DNA of 64,000 nt. Source: UBA8389 sp035719105 (GTDB lineage: Bacteria; Bacteroidota; Bacteroidia; Bacteroidales; UBA1402). The translations under genes were made by a program, and so were the position numbers. Of the stretch, positions 51,992 through 59,981 are shown piece after piece (positions within the stretch are counted from its first letter, which is position 1; the number at the start of each line of letters is the position of its first letter). The notes under the pieces were generated by a model that worked only from the letters and a program-made list of their open reading frames with translations, was not told where the DNA came from and searched no databases. Location: positions 62,001-126,000 of the forward strand of contig DASTGN010000003.1 in assembly GCA_035719105.1 (NCBI GenBank), in the 5' to 3' direction.

Positions 51992-52371
51992 AGACTTTTC
52001 AGGCAATTCTGATAAAAAACCTGAGCCAAGTCCCATGGCCTAAGGATTTCATCATTCCACAACACCAAATCAAGGTCAATGGTAACCATACCCTTCGATT
52101 CTGTTCCCCTTTTTCTGCCCATTTGATTTTCCATATCTTTTAAAATAAAACGAACCTGATCCATTGGAAATTCCGTACTTGCTTGACAAATGGCATTCAA
52201 GTAGGGTGATGAACCGGGGACTTCCTTACCTTCTTTGTTGACAGCTTTGCTGCTTAAAATCGATGAAAATCGAATCCCAGAAGGGAAAATCGTTTTCAAA
52301 TTTTCCATGGCATGCAGCATGTTTTCTTCCGAATTAATATTGGAAGCAAGTAATAGTTGAAAATGGTTCAT
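51988..52371 (-). CDS. folK: 2-amino-4-hydroxy-6-hydroxymethyldihydropteridine pyrophosphokinase, short form
   Basis: 127-aa folate-pathway kinase that transfers pyrophosphate from ATP to hydroxymethyl-dihydropterin. The family core is present: ENMLHAMENL, then DMENQMGRKRGTESKGMVTIDLDLVLWND, which contains the pterin-binding acidic pair DLD. The protein is shorter than the usual 160 aa, a known short form in Bacteroidota. It has its own -7 box at 52389. The 3' end overlaps the convergent acyltransferase by 4 bases. Confidence 0.87.
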   Translation of the reverse strand: MNHFQLLLASNINSEENMLHAMENLKTIFPSGIRFSSILSSKAVNKEGKEVPGSSPYLNAICQASTEFPMDQVRFILKDMENQMGRKRGTESKGMVTIDLDLVLWNDEILRPWDLAQVFYQNCLKSL

Positions 52372-52388
52372 TCTTGGATGTCTTTATG

Positions 52389-52396
52389 CAAAAATA
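52389..52396 (-). promoter_or_regulatory. -7 box of folK
   Basis: TATTTTTG on the minus strand, 17 bases before the ATG at 52371. The divergent NfeD gene has a near-match (TATCTTTA, 52428-52435). Confidence 0.55.
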
Positions 52397-52456
52397 CCGA
52401 AAAGGCTTCATTTAATTCGAAAACATGTATCTTTAGTTGTCCAAATTCAACAAAGT

Positions 52457-53866
52457 ATGAAAACGCGTCATTTTTTCCCATTGCTTATAGGGATGTCGCT
52501 GCAAGTTGTTACCCTTTTTGCAGCACCAAAGGCCGAAACTATTAAACCTCGAATTTTACAAGTGAATTTGCGAAAAGAAGTTAATAGTGTCTCCTGGATG
52601 GAAATCCGAAAAGGGTTGGATTATGCTGTTAAACAGGACTTTAATGCTGTGCTGATTAATATGAACACCTATGGAGGAGAAGTTCTTTACGCCGATTCCA
52701 TCCGAACAGCCATCTTGAATGCAACCATGCCGATTTACGTATTCATCAACAACAACGCAGCTTCTGCCGGTGCCTTGATTTCCATTGCCTGCGACAAGAT
52801 TTTCATGCGTACATCCGCCACCATTGGTGCTACCACCGTAGTAGACGCTTCTGGGGCAGCTGCTCCCGACAAATACCAATCATATATGCGTGGCATCATC
52901 CGAGCAACAGCAGAGGCACAGGGTAAGGATACCATTATATCGAAGGGAGATACCAGCATCACCTGGCGTCGTAATCCAAAAATAGCCGAAGCGATGGTCG
53001 ATCCGGATATTTACATTGCAGGTATCGTAGACACTGGCAAAGTACTCACTTTCACTGCAAACGAGGCGTTGGCGAACGGTTTTTGCGATGGCATCTCAGA
53101 AAGTGCAAGTGCCCTCTTGACCGAAAATTTAGGCTATAAGGATTACGACTTGGAAGTCTTTCATTTAGGAGGCTGGGATCGTTTGAAAGGGGAACTGATG
53201 AGCAACGCCTTTAGGGCCATTCTCATCATGCTCATTATCGGAGGAATTTGGTTCGAGCTTCAGGCACCAGGCATTGGTTTACCCAGTCTGGTTTCCCTCG
53301 TAGCCGCCATCTTTTTCTTTGCACCGCTCTATATGGACGGTTTGGCGCAGTATTGGGAGATCATCGTATTTGTAATAGGTTTCATCTTGCTATTTATCGA
53401 AGTCTTTGTCATTCCCGGATTCGGAATTGCTGGAATAGCGGGAATTTTGGCTATGCTGTTCGGGTTGACTGCAGCTTTGATTGACAACGCCACTTTTGAA
53501 TTTAGTTTTGCAGGATTCAACAGCGTTGCTGGCCCCTTGTTGCTGGTTTCTCTGAGCATTACCACAGCCGTATTGTTAAGTTTGTGGATAACGTCAAAAA
53601 TTGGATCCAAAAACAGCTTGTTACAAAGAGTGGCACTGACTTCGGTACAAAATGTATCGGATGGTTTTGTCGGCATACCAGAAGAAATCACCGTGATGGT
53701 TGGTAAAATAGGCATTGCAGATACCATGTTGCGTCCTTCGGGCAAGGTTCGAATTGAAGAAAAGATGTACGACGCCATGTCTGAATTCGGATACATCGAG
53801 AAGGGGGAATCGGTTCAAGTAACGCGTTCCGAATCCGGTCAAATCTATGTTGAAAAGGTTAAATAA
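52457..53866 (+). CDS. NfeD-family membrane-bound serine protease (ClpP-class)
   Basis: 469 aa. A signal peptide (PLLIGMSLQVVTLFA), then a ClpP/crotonase-fold protease domain (about 33-230) with predicted nucleophile S103 in NNNAASAGALIS and general base K139, then four or five TM helices (about 240-370), and a C-terminal soluble OB-fold NfeD domain (VGKIGIADTMLRPSGKVRIEEKMYDAMSE). This is the full NfeD1b arrangement. These proteases act with stomatin-like proteins at the membrane; no stomatin gene is adjacent here. Confidence 0.9.
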   Translation: MKTRHFFPLLIGMSLQVVTLFAAPKAETIKPRILQVNLRKEVNSVSWMEIRKGLDYAVKQDFNAVLINMNTYGGEVLYADSIRTAILNATMPIYVFINNNAASAGALISIACDKIFMRTSATIGATTVVDASGAAAPDKYQSYMRGIIRATAEAQGKDTIISKGDTSITWRRNPKIAEAMVDPDIYIAGIVDTGKVLTFTANEALANGFCDGISESASALLTENLGYKDYDLEVFHLGGWDRLKGELMSNAFRAILIMLIIGGIWFELQAPGIGLPSLVSLVAAIFFFAPLYMDGLAQYWEIIVFVIGFILLFIEVFVIPGFGIAGIAGILAMLFGLTAALIDNATFEFSFAGFNSVAGPLLLVSLSITTAVLLSLWITSKIGSKNSLLQRVALTSVQNVSDGFVGIPEEITVMVGKIGIADTMLRPSGKVRIEEKMYDAMSEFGYIEKGESVQVTRSESGQIYVEKVK

Positions 53867-53867
53867 C

Positions 53868-54980
53868 CTACAAGTTGTCCTTGATTTTTGTCAGGATGGT
53901 TTTCGCTTTTCGGATATTGATTTGTTTGCCGAAACGCTGTAATTCCTCCTCCGACCAATTGGATGTTTTCCCAAACAACGACAAACGAAAGGACTCTTGA
54001 TCGTTTGAAGGTTTCAGATTGAAGGCTGGAGCAAGTCGCCACCCTTCTGAATCAGAAAATAAAAAGCATATTTTTAAGGAGCCATACGCTTTATCATTTG
54101 TCAAAATACTGAATAACAGCCTTTTATACATTTCTTCCATGTCAGGGTAGGGGAGCCGCCATATTCTCATTCTTCGGAAAATCGCTTCCCAAGAGGGCTC
54201 AGAATCATAATAATTAAGGAAGGCTTGTTTTGTGTTGAACGATCGATCAAAACGCTTCACCAATAAATGTTTCCAGTGCCCGTCACGAAGCATTCGGCAT
54301 GGAGCAACCTGAATACCACAGGCTTGTGCTTTTTTGTAATAGGCGAACTCTTCGGCTAACTTTTCTGCCGACCCTGTCCTCACACCATCTAATTTTAAGA
54401 TCCACCCGTCGTATCCATTGGGATAGAGCCCTTGACCAGACAAAACCTCACCCGTAAAGTCATTTACAGCTACCAGAATTTTTGGAGAATTGCCACGGAC
54501 AAACAATCCGCATCGAAGCAAGTCGCGCAAACGCCTGTCACTCAGTTCCGAACCTTTACCTTGCAAAACAAGACTTGCAAATCGAACCATCCGATCCAAA
54601 TCAACCGATTCGACCGCATTCAACTCTGGGTATCCAACTGGTTCAAATCGAAAGGCACCCAAACTGCGATCACCGAAAATGGAAAGCCACGAAAGTGAAG
54701 ATAAACTTTCTACCGTCCGCGATGAATTCCTCAAAGCCTCTCGGAGTAGCGCTTTTGAAAAATTTCCGGGTAAATAATCCTTAAAAAGTAGGGGCAGCTC
54801 ACAACTTGCGTCAAAGGCGATATATCGGCTGTTATGATCAACTTCATATGCTCCCGTCAATTGGTTGAATTGGTTTGAAAAGGTCTCAAGCCATTCGAAC
54901 CGACCAATTCCTTCAGCCGTGTCCACATCGAAAATGCCAGCTGGAAGGTTTTTGTAATAAACGTGGATCAATTGATGCAT
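53868..54980 (-). CDS. hipA: HipA-like protein with degenerate kinase site
   Basis: 370 aa with the usual two-part HipA layout: an N-terminal domain (about 1-115, FGDRSLGAFRFEP) and a kinase-like domain. P-loop VRGNSPKILVAV, Lys196 in WILKLDG and the LLVKRFDR motif are kept. The catalytic loop, normally NxDDHxKN, reads LTNDKAYGSLKICF: alignment puts Ala298 and Tyr299 where the two Asp lie and Gly300 for His. The metal-binding Asp of the AYD motif is Asn321 in APAFNLKP. The residues around both motifs are well conserved and the frame is intact, so the change looks evolved rather than due to an error. It follows hipB by 3 bases. Confidence 0.88.
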   Translation of the reverse strand: MHQLIHVYYKNLPAGIFDVDTAEGIGRFEWLETFSNQFNQLTGAYEVDHNSRYIAFDASCELPLLFKDYLPGNFSKALLREALRNSSRTVESLSSLSWLSIFGDRSLGAFRFEPVGYPELNAVESVDLDRMVRFASLVLQGKGSELSDRRLRDLLRCGLFVRGNSPKILVAVNDFTGEVLSGQGLYPNGYDGWILKLDGVRTGSAEKLAEEFAYYKKAQACGIQVAPCRMLRDGHWKHLLVKRFDRSFNTKQAFLNYYDSEPSWEAIFRRMRIWRLPYPDMEEMYKRLLFSILTNDKAYGSLKICFLFSDSEGWRLAPAFNLKPSNDQESFRLSLFGKTSNWSEEELQRFGKQINIRKAKTILTKIKDNL

Positions 54981-54983
54981 GTA

Positions 54984-55292
54984 CTATTTTTTGGATGGTT
55001 TCACTCGTTTCCGCTCATTTTGCAGCTTGGCCAACACCGGACTTTGCGAACTGCCTGGCAACATCAAATCCAATTCTTCCATTAGTTCCAGGCTTCGAAG
55101 CAACTGAATCAGACTTAACAGGTTCACCGAACGGCCGTTTTCCAGATCGCGAATGGTGCTTCGGTTTAATCCTGAACGGTCAGCCAACATTTGCTGGGTT
55201 AAGTTCTTATTGATGCGTGCCAAACGCATTCGGGTGCCGAATTCAGCCAAAACTTCCAAATCTGTGAGGGAATACCAGTTCATCACGATCAT
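54984..55292 (-). CDS. hipB: HipB-like antitoxin / HTH repressor
   Basis: 102 aa. An XRE-family helix-turn-helix (about 14-70: FGTRMRLARINKNLTQQMLADRSGLNRSTIRDLENGRSVNLLSLIQLLRSL). A basic C-terminal tail (ERKRVKPSKK) may contact HipA or DNA. It is expected to repress the hipBA promoter by binding the repeated palindromes at 55308-55379. ATG at 55292 or the second ATG three codons on. HipA starts 3 bases after its stop. Confidence 0.9.
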   Translation of the reverse strand: MIVMNWYSLTDLEVLAEFGTRMRLARINKNLTQQMLADRSGLNRSTIRDLENGRSVNLLSLIQLLRSLELMEELDLMLPGSSQSPVLAKLQNERKRVKPSKK

Positions 55293-55307
55293 TTTTTTGT
55301 AAATATA

Positions 55308-55337
55308 CTATAATGATTTATAATACCATCATAATAG
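55308..55337. promoter_or_regulatory. HipB operator 1
   Basis: 10-base arms CTATAATGAT and ATCATAATAG (one mismatch) with a 10-base spacer, 16 bases upstream of the hipB ATG and overlapping its probable promoter (TATATTTA, 55300-55307). Confidence 0.65.
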
Positions 55338-55347
55338 CACTATTTTA

Positions 55348-55379
55348 ATTATAATGATGGTTAAAACAATCATTATAAT
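55348..55379. promoter_or_regulatory. HipB operator 2
   Basis: Perfect 11-base arms ATTATAATGAT and ATCATTATAAT with a 10-base spacer. The half-sites match those of operator 1. Four half-sites lie at 55309, 55328, 55350 and 55369, each about two helical turns from the next. Confidence 0.68.
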
Positions 55380-55442
55380 AGCCAACAATCAAATTGAATT
55401 GACCTGTATATCAACACTTTTGGAATTATTTAATTAGGTTAT

Positions 55443-55473
55443 TTGCAGGATTCCGACTTTTTGACTTTCTTTG
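55443..55473 (+). promoter_or_regulatory. promoter of rpmB-rpmG operon
   Basis: TTG (55443-55445), 20-base spacer, TTTCTTTG (55466-55473; second base off consensus). Confidence 0.5.
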
Positions 55474-55518
55474 CATCCGTTTTAAGAAAAACAGTGCCAA
55501 AACCAAAAAAAGATAGAG

Positions 55519-55779
55519 ATGTCTAAAGTTTGTCAAATTACAGGAAAAAAGGCAATGATCGGTAACAACGTTTCGCACTCCAAAAGACGCACGAAACGCA
55601 CATTCAACGTCAACCTTTTCAAGAAAAAATTCTACTGGGTAGAACAAGATTGTTGGATTTCGCTGACCATTTCAGCTAATGGTCTTCGCACCATCAACAA
55701 GAACGGCCTCGACCGTGCCATGCGTGACGCCAGCGAAAAAGGGTATTTGAAAGTGGACGATATCCGGGTAATCATTTAA
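55519..55779 (+). CDS. rpmB: 50S ribosomal protein bL28
   Basis: 86 aa. Typical MSKVCQITGKKAMIGNNVSHSKRRTKRTFNVNL start, with the zinc-type Cys reduced to one. The C-terminal part (SANGLRTINKNGLDRAM) fits bL28. It is a basic rRNA-binding protein of the large subunit, first gene of the cluster. Confidence 0.97.
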   Translation: MSKVCQITGKKAMIGNNVSHSKRRTKRTFNVNLFKKKFYWVEQDCWISLTISANGLRTINKNGLDRAMRDASEKGYLKVDDIRVII

Positions 55780-55797
55780 TTAAAGGAGATCAGAGAA

Positions 55798-55986
55798 ATG
55801 GCAAAGAAAGCTAAAGGAAACAGAATCCAGGTGATTCTCGAGTGCACCGAGCACAAGGAAAGCGGTATGCCGGGTACCTCTCGCTACATCACGACCAAAA
55901 ACCGTAAGAATACGACCGGTCGTATGGAGTTGAAGAAATACAACCCGATTTTGAAAAAAATGACAGTTCACAAAGAAATCAAATAA
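55798..55986 (+). CDS. rpmG: 50S ribosomal protein bL33
   Basis: 62 aa. MAKKAKGNRIQVILECTEHKESGMPGTSRYITTKNRKNTTGRMELKKYNP is the family pattern, but the four zinc cysteines of other bL33 proteins are missing except one. An AAGGAG lies 9 bases before the ATG (55783-55788), one of few Shine-Dalgarno-like sites in the window. It lies 18 bases after rpmB. Confidence 0.96.
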   Translation: MAKKAKGNRIQVILECTEHKESGMPGTSRYITTKNRKNTTGRMELKKYNPILKKMTVHKEIK

Positions 55987-55994
55987 TATAAGCC

Positions 55995-56153
55995 ATGGCA
56001 AAAAAAGCTGTTGCATCGATGCAAAACAAAGGCGAAGGTCGTGCCTACGCCAAGGTGATTAAGATGGTTAAATCTCCGAAATCCGGAGCTTACACCTTCC
56101 AGGAAGAAATCGTACACAACGAAAAAATCAACGATTTTTTCAGCAAGAAATAA
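55995..56153 (+). CDS. DUF4295 small basic protein (ribosome-associated in Bacteroidota)
   Basis: A 52-aa reading frame beginning MAKKAVASMQNKGEGRAYAK and ending NDFFSKK, 8 bases after rpmG. It is Lys/Ala-rich with a short beta-type core (AYTFQEEIVHNEKI). DUF4295 proteins always follow rpmB-rpmG in this phylum. I recall that a large-subunit protein at this locus was named bL38 in a Flavobacterium ribosome structure; that is recollection, not checked. The terminator follows at 56173. Confidence 0.87.
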   Translation: MAKKAVASMQNKGEGRAYAKVIKMVKSPKSGAYTFQEEIVHNEKINDFFSKK

Positions 56154-56172
56154 AAGTGTGTACCACATCATT

Positions 56173-56212
56173 GAAAGAGGTCAGTATCCTAAGATGCTGG
56201 CCTCTTTCGATT
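56173..56212 (+). terminator. terminator of the rpmB operon
   Basis: 12-bp stem (56173-56184 with 56197-56208, one T-G pair), 12-base loop, followed by GATTTT. Confidence 0.78.
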
Positions 56213-56221
56213 TTAGCAAGC

Positions 56222-56252
56222 TTGCCTACTTCAGCAAAATTGCTTATTTTTG
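56222..56252 (+). promoter_or_regulatory. promoter of ftsY-rimO
   Basis: TTG (56222-56224), 20-base spacer, TATTTTTG (56245-56252). The ATG is at 56279. Confidence 0.72.
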
Positions 56253-56278
56253 CAGCGTTTTGACGTACAACGGTAACC

Positions 56279-57247
56279 ATGGGTATATTCAATCTGTTTT
56301 CAAAAGATAAAAAGGAAGAAAAAGCATTGCTGGATCAAGGTTTAGCCAAGACCAAGGAAAGCGTTTTCTCAAAAATAAGCAGGGCCATCGCTGGCAAATC
56401 CAAGGTGGATGACACTGTCCTCGACCAACTGGAAGAAATTCTGATTACATCTGACGTCGGTGTAGATACTACCATCCGCATTATCGAATGCATCGAAAAA
56501 CGTATTGCCAAGGATAAATACGTTGATACCAAGGAGCTTAATAATGTCTTACGCGAAGAAATCACGGGTTTGCTCATCAAACACGATCGCGAAGACGATG
56601 ACTTGTTCCAGCTACCGAATGAAAAGAAACCCTATGTTATCATGGTGGTCGGCGTCAACGGTGTCGGTAAGACAACGACCATCGGTAAGCTGGCCCACCA
56701 ATTCAAACAGGCTGGCAAATCAGTTTATTTGGGTGCTGCAGACACATTTAGAGCTGCTGCTGTCGAACAGTTGGTCATTTGGGGCGAAAGGGCAGGGGTT
56801 CCGGTCATCAAACAAGCCATGGGTTCCGACCCTGCGTCAGTAGCCTTCGATACGTTAAAATCAGCCGTCGCAAACAATGCCGACGTCGTTTTGATCGATA
56901 CAGCCGGTCGCTTGCACAATAAAATTGGTTTGATGAACGAACTAACCAAGATTAAGGAAGTGATGAAAAAAGTGGTACCGGATGCACCGCATGAAATATT
57001 GCTTGTATTAGACGGTTCCACCGGACAAAATGCCTACGAACAAGCCAAACAATTTACCTTGGCTACTGAAGTCAATGCACTGGCTATCACCAAATTGGAT
57101 GGTACTGCCAAAGGTGGTGTCGTGATTGGCATCTCCGACCAATTCCAAATTCCTGTCAAATACATCGGCCTGGGAGAAGGCATCGACCAACTCCAACTTT
57201 TCAATCGTAGAGCCTTTGTTGACTCCCTTTTCAGCGACGAAATTTAA
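56279..57247 (+). CDS. ftsY: signal recognition particle receptor
   Basis: 322-aa SRP GTPase receptor. It lacks the long acidic A domain of E. coli FtsY; the N-terminus is short and Lys/Glu-rich, followed by the N domain (about 25-100). The G domain has P-loop GVNGVGKTTTIGKLA (about 125-139), DTAGRLHNK and TKLDGTAKGG. It docks ribosomes with SRP at the membrane. Its stop is immediately followed by the rimO ATG. Confidence 0.97.
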   Translation: MGIFNLFSKDKKEEKALLDQGLAKTKESVFSKISRAIAGKSKVDDTVLDQLEEILITSDVGVDTTIRIIECIEKRIAKDKYVDTKELNNVLREEITGLLIKHDREDDDLFQLPNEKKPYVIMVVGVNGVGKTTTIGKLAHQFKQAGKSVYLGAADTFRAAAVEQLVIWGERAGVPVIKQAMGSDPASVAFDTLKSAVANNADVVLIDTAGRLHNKIGLMNELTKIKEVMKKVVPDAPHEILLVLDGSTGQNAYEQAKQFTLATEVNALAITKLDGTAKGGVVIGISDQFQIPVKYIGLGEGIDQLQLFNRRAFVDSLFSDEI

Positions 57248-58555
57248 ATGAAAGCCATACGTCATGTGACCATCGTAACGATGGGCTGTTCAAAGAATCT
57301 AGTGGATTCCGAACAATTATTACGCCAGTTTGAAGCCATTGGATACGCAGTCGGCCATGATTCCGATGTACCCTCCGGTGGGATCGTCATTATAAACACT
57401 TGCGGATTTATTGGTGATGCCAAGGAGGAATCCATCGATACCATCCTGGAATATGCTGCCGCACGCAAGAAAGGCCGGATTAGCAAACTCTATGTAATGG
57501 GTTGTCTTTCAGAACGCTATTTATCGGAGCTTGGTAAAGAAATTCCTGAAGTGGATCATTTCTACGGCAAATTCAATTGGAAAGAAGTCCTTTCCGATCT
57601 CGGTGAGGTTTATCGTGACGATTTAAGATTGGAACGACGACTGACAACCCCTTCTCATTATGCCTATGTGAAGATTTCCGAAGGATGCAGCCGTACGTGT
57701 TCCTATTGTGCCATTCCCATCATCACTGGCAAACACGTTTCAAGACCCATGGAGGACATTTTAGAGGAAGTTCGAATGTTGGTATCCACAGGGGTGAAAG
57801 AGGTCCAACTGATTGCTCAGGATCTGTCTTATTACGGCCGTGATAATTATAAAACCCTGAAACTCCCTGAGTTGGTCGAACGCATCGCGCAAATACCAGG
57901 CTTGGAATGGTTGCGCTTACATTATACATACCCTTACGAGTTTCCAATGGACTTGCTCCGGGTCATGCACGAAAATCCCAATGTTTGCGCCTATCTCGAT
58001 ATGGCCCTCCAACACATCAGTGATCCCATGCTGATTCAGATGCGTCGTAAAATAAACAAAGATGAGACATTAGCCTTGCTGAAGCAAATCCGTAGGGAAG
58101 TCCCGGGTATTCACCTTCGCACAACGTTGATGGTTGGCCATCCGGGTGAAACTGAAGAAGATTTCAAGCAGTTATGTGATTTTGTGAAAGAACAGCGTTT
58201 TGAACGAATGGGCGCTTTCATTTATTCCGATGAAGAAGGAACCTATGCTGCACGCCATTATGAAGATAGCATTCCTGAGGACGTCAAACGAGCTCGGTTG
58301 GATGAACTCATGTTGATTCAGCAATCCATTTCATCCGAATTCAATAACACCAAAATCGGTCAGGACATGAAGGTTATCATCGATCGCGAAGAACCCGATT
58401 TTTTTGTTGGAAGAACGGAATTCGATTCGCCGGATGTGGACCCGGAAGTTTTTGTGACCAAAGAGAACCCATTGGAAATCGGATCCTACTATCTCGTCAA
58501 AATCAATTCCGCAGGTCCTTACGACCTCTTCGGTAGCGTTAAGGCAGTTCTCTAA
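57248..58555 (+). CDS. rimO: ribosomal protein uS12 methylthiotransferase
   Basis: 435-aa radical-SAM enzyme that adds a methylthio group to an aspartate of ribosomal protein S12. UPF0004 iron-sulfur cysteines C14, C52 and C86; radical-SAM C147, C151, C154 in EGCSRTCSYCAIP; and a C-terminal TRAM domain (about 370-435). RimO rather than MiaB is indicated by IAQDLSYYGRDNY. It begins at the base after the ftsY stop. Confidence 0.96.
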   Translation: MKAIRHVTIVTMGCSKNLVDSEQLLRQFEAIGYAVGHDSDVPSGGIVIINTCGFIGDAKEESIDTILEYAAARKKGRISKLYVMGCLSERYLSELGKEIPEVDHFYGKFNWKEVLSDLGEVYRDDLRLERRLTTPSHYAYVKISEGCSRTCSYCAIPIITGKHVSRPMEDILEEVRMLVSTGVKEVQLIAQDLSYYGRDNYKTLKLPELVERIAQIPGLEWLRLHYTYPYEFPMDLLRVMHENPNVCAYLDMALQHISDPMLIQMRRKINKDETLALLKQIRREVPGIHLRTTLMVGHPGETEEDFKQLCDFVKEQRFERMGAFIYSDEEGTYAARHYEDSIPEDVKRARLDELMLIQQSISSEFNNTKIGQDMKVIIDREEPDFFVGRTEFDSPDVDPEVFVTKENPLEIGSYYLVKINSAGPYDLFGSVKAVL

Positions 58556-58587
58556 ATAATAGGAATTTTTTATCATTCGCCTGTAGG

Positions 58588-58640
58588 GCAGGAGTGGGGC
58601 GTGTTAATGTATATTAACATTTCCCCATGTTCACTCCAGC
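58588..58640. promoter_or_regulatory. palindrome-containing hairpin between rimO and the Usp gene
   Basis: Core perfect inverted repeat TGTTAAT-GTAT-ATTAACA (58602-58619), enclosed by GGGG/CCCC and GCAGGAGTG/CACTCCAGC (one mismatch). No T run. It could be an operator (Crp/Fnr-like shape TGTTA-N8-TAACA) or a structured RNA. Confidence 0.45.
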
Positions 58641-58701
58641 ACATTCCTTCGTAATTTAGATTCGTTAAAAGATTGATTTTAACCATCTAAAAATTCAGGT
58701 T

Positions 58702-59808
58702 ATGGAAGAAACACTCGTTACAGTTGCCATTCATACCTATGAACGAGCCATTATTCTGAAAGGCATTCTGGAATCCAAAGGAATTGAAGTTTGTCTTCAC
58801 AATGTGAATCTAATTCAGCCAGTTGTTTCGGCAGGAGTAAGGGTAAGAATTCGCGAATCCGATCTTCCTGCCGCACTTGAAATTATTGAACAGGTTGATT
58901 TCGAGTGCGATGAAAAATCAATTGAAAAACCACTGCCTCGCACCATTTTAGTACCAGTCGATTTCTCTGAGTACACGTTGAAAGCAGCCCGTTTGGCGTT
59001 CAGCATTGCTAAATCTTTAGATGCCAATATTGTCCTGTTGCATACCTATTACAGTCCATTCTATTCGGGTGGAATGCCCATCAGCGACGCTTTCGCATTT
59101 GATGAACACAGCGATGAAGCCATGAGATCGTTGATGCAAAAAAACGAGGAGGAAATGAACAATGTGGTTAAACAGCTCCGAATCGAAATGGCATCAGGTT
59201 TGTTGCCTGACGTACAGATGGTTACCAAATTCAGAGAGGGTGTTCCCGAAGAACAGATACTGCTTTATGCCAAGAAACACAAGCCGCTTTTACTGATAAT
59301 GGGTACAAAAGGAGCAAATTCCAGCGGCAGCGATTTATTGGGAAGTGTTACTGCTGAAGTCATAGACCGAGCTCCAGTGCCTGTTTTTGCATTTCCTGAA
59401 CAAACACCATTCGACCGATTTGAAGGCATTCGAACCGTTGGTTTTCTGACACGATTTGATCAACGAGACCTGGTAGTTTTTAATGTTATGATGAAACTTT
59501 TGAATTCGCTCAAAATAAAAGTGTATTTTATACACATATCGGAAAATGAAGATCCTTGGGACGAAGTTCAACTAAATGGGGTCAAGGAATATTTCAAACA
59601 TCAATATCCGGAACTTCAAACTTCCTATGTTTTATTGGGAAACAAAAAGATTGTTGAAAATCTGAATGAATTTATTCAGGAACGCAACATTGATATCCTG
59701 ACTGTGGCTTCCCAAAAAAGAAATTTATTTGCAAGATTATTTAATCCAGGGATTGCTCATAAAATGGTTTTCCATGGAAATACGCCGCTGTTAGTAATTC
59801 GTGGATAG
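58702..59808 (+). CDS. DUF2007-Usp-Usp fusion protein
   Basis: 368 aa with three parts. Residues 1-72 resemble the DUF2007 'putative signal-transducing' domain (TVAIHTYERAIILKGILESKGIEVCLHN; RVRIRESDLPAALEII). Residues 80-230 are a universal-stress-protein domain with PVDFSEYTLKAARLAFSIAKSL and an ATP-binding-like end, LLIMGTKGANSSGSDLLGSVTAEVIDRAPVPV. Residues 245-368 are a second, weaker Usp domain ending KMVFHGNTPLLVIRG. Double Usp proteins are common in this phylum; the DUF2007 addition is less so. It is a single gene behind the hairpin at 58588. Confidence 0.8.
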   Translation: MEETLVTVAIHTYERAIILKGILESKGIEVCLHNVNLIQPVVSAGVRVRIRESDLPAALEIIEQVDFECDEKSIEKPLPRTILVPVDFSEYTLKAARLAFSIAKSLDANIVLLHTYYSPFYSGGMPISDAFAFDEHSDEAMRSLMQKNEEEMNNVVKQLRIEMASGLLPDVQMVTKFREGVPEEQILLYAKKHKPLLLIMGTKGANSSGSDLLGSVTAEVIDRAPVPVFAFPEQTPFDRFEGIRTVGFLTRFDQRDLVVFNVMMKLLNSLKIKVYFIHISENEDPWDEVQLNGVKEYFKHQYPELQTSYVLLGNKKIVENLNEFIQERNIDILTVASQKRNLFARLFNPGIAHKMVFHGNTPLLVIRG

Positions 59809-59932
59809 TCGCAAGAACGATGTCCAGGCTTAATACATTGCATCCAATGCAATCTCAGGCACTATTGGGTTATAATTAATATTATGTTGAATAAGAATAA
59901 TTGAAACGAATTCAAGGTTGTTTAAAATGAAA

Positions 59933-59958
59933 TAGGCTGTCGCATTTGCAACAGCCTA
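59933..59958 (-). terminator. terminator of the gyrA-TPR operon
   Basis: 8-bp perfect stem TAGGCTGT/ACAGCCTA (59933-59940 with 59951-59958), 10-base loop, followed by T-rich sequence on the minus strand. Between here and 59808 there is also a small inverted repeat (59837-59853) with no clear role. Confidence 0.75.
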
Positions 59959-59981
59959 CTCTATTTCAAAATTCGATTAGA

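Noticed and set aside
53868..54980. A frameshift or sequencing error as the cause of the altered HipA catalytic loop
   Set aside because: The frame is continuous, the loop has the same length as in normal HipA, and conserved residues on both sides align without gaps.
59837..59853. Inverted repeat ATTGCAT-CCA-ATGCAAT after the Usp gene as a terminator
   Set aside because: No T run follows on either strand. It may be chance in AT-rich DNA.
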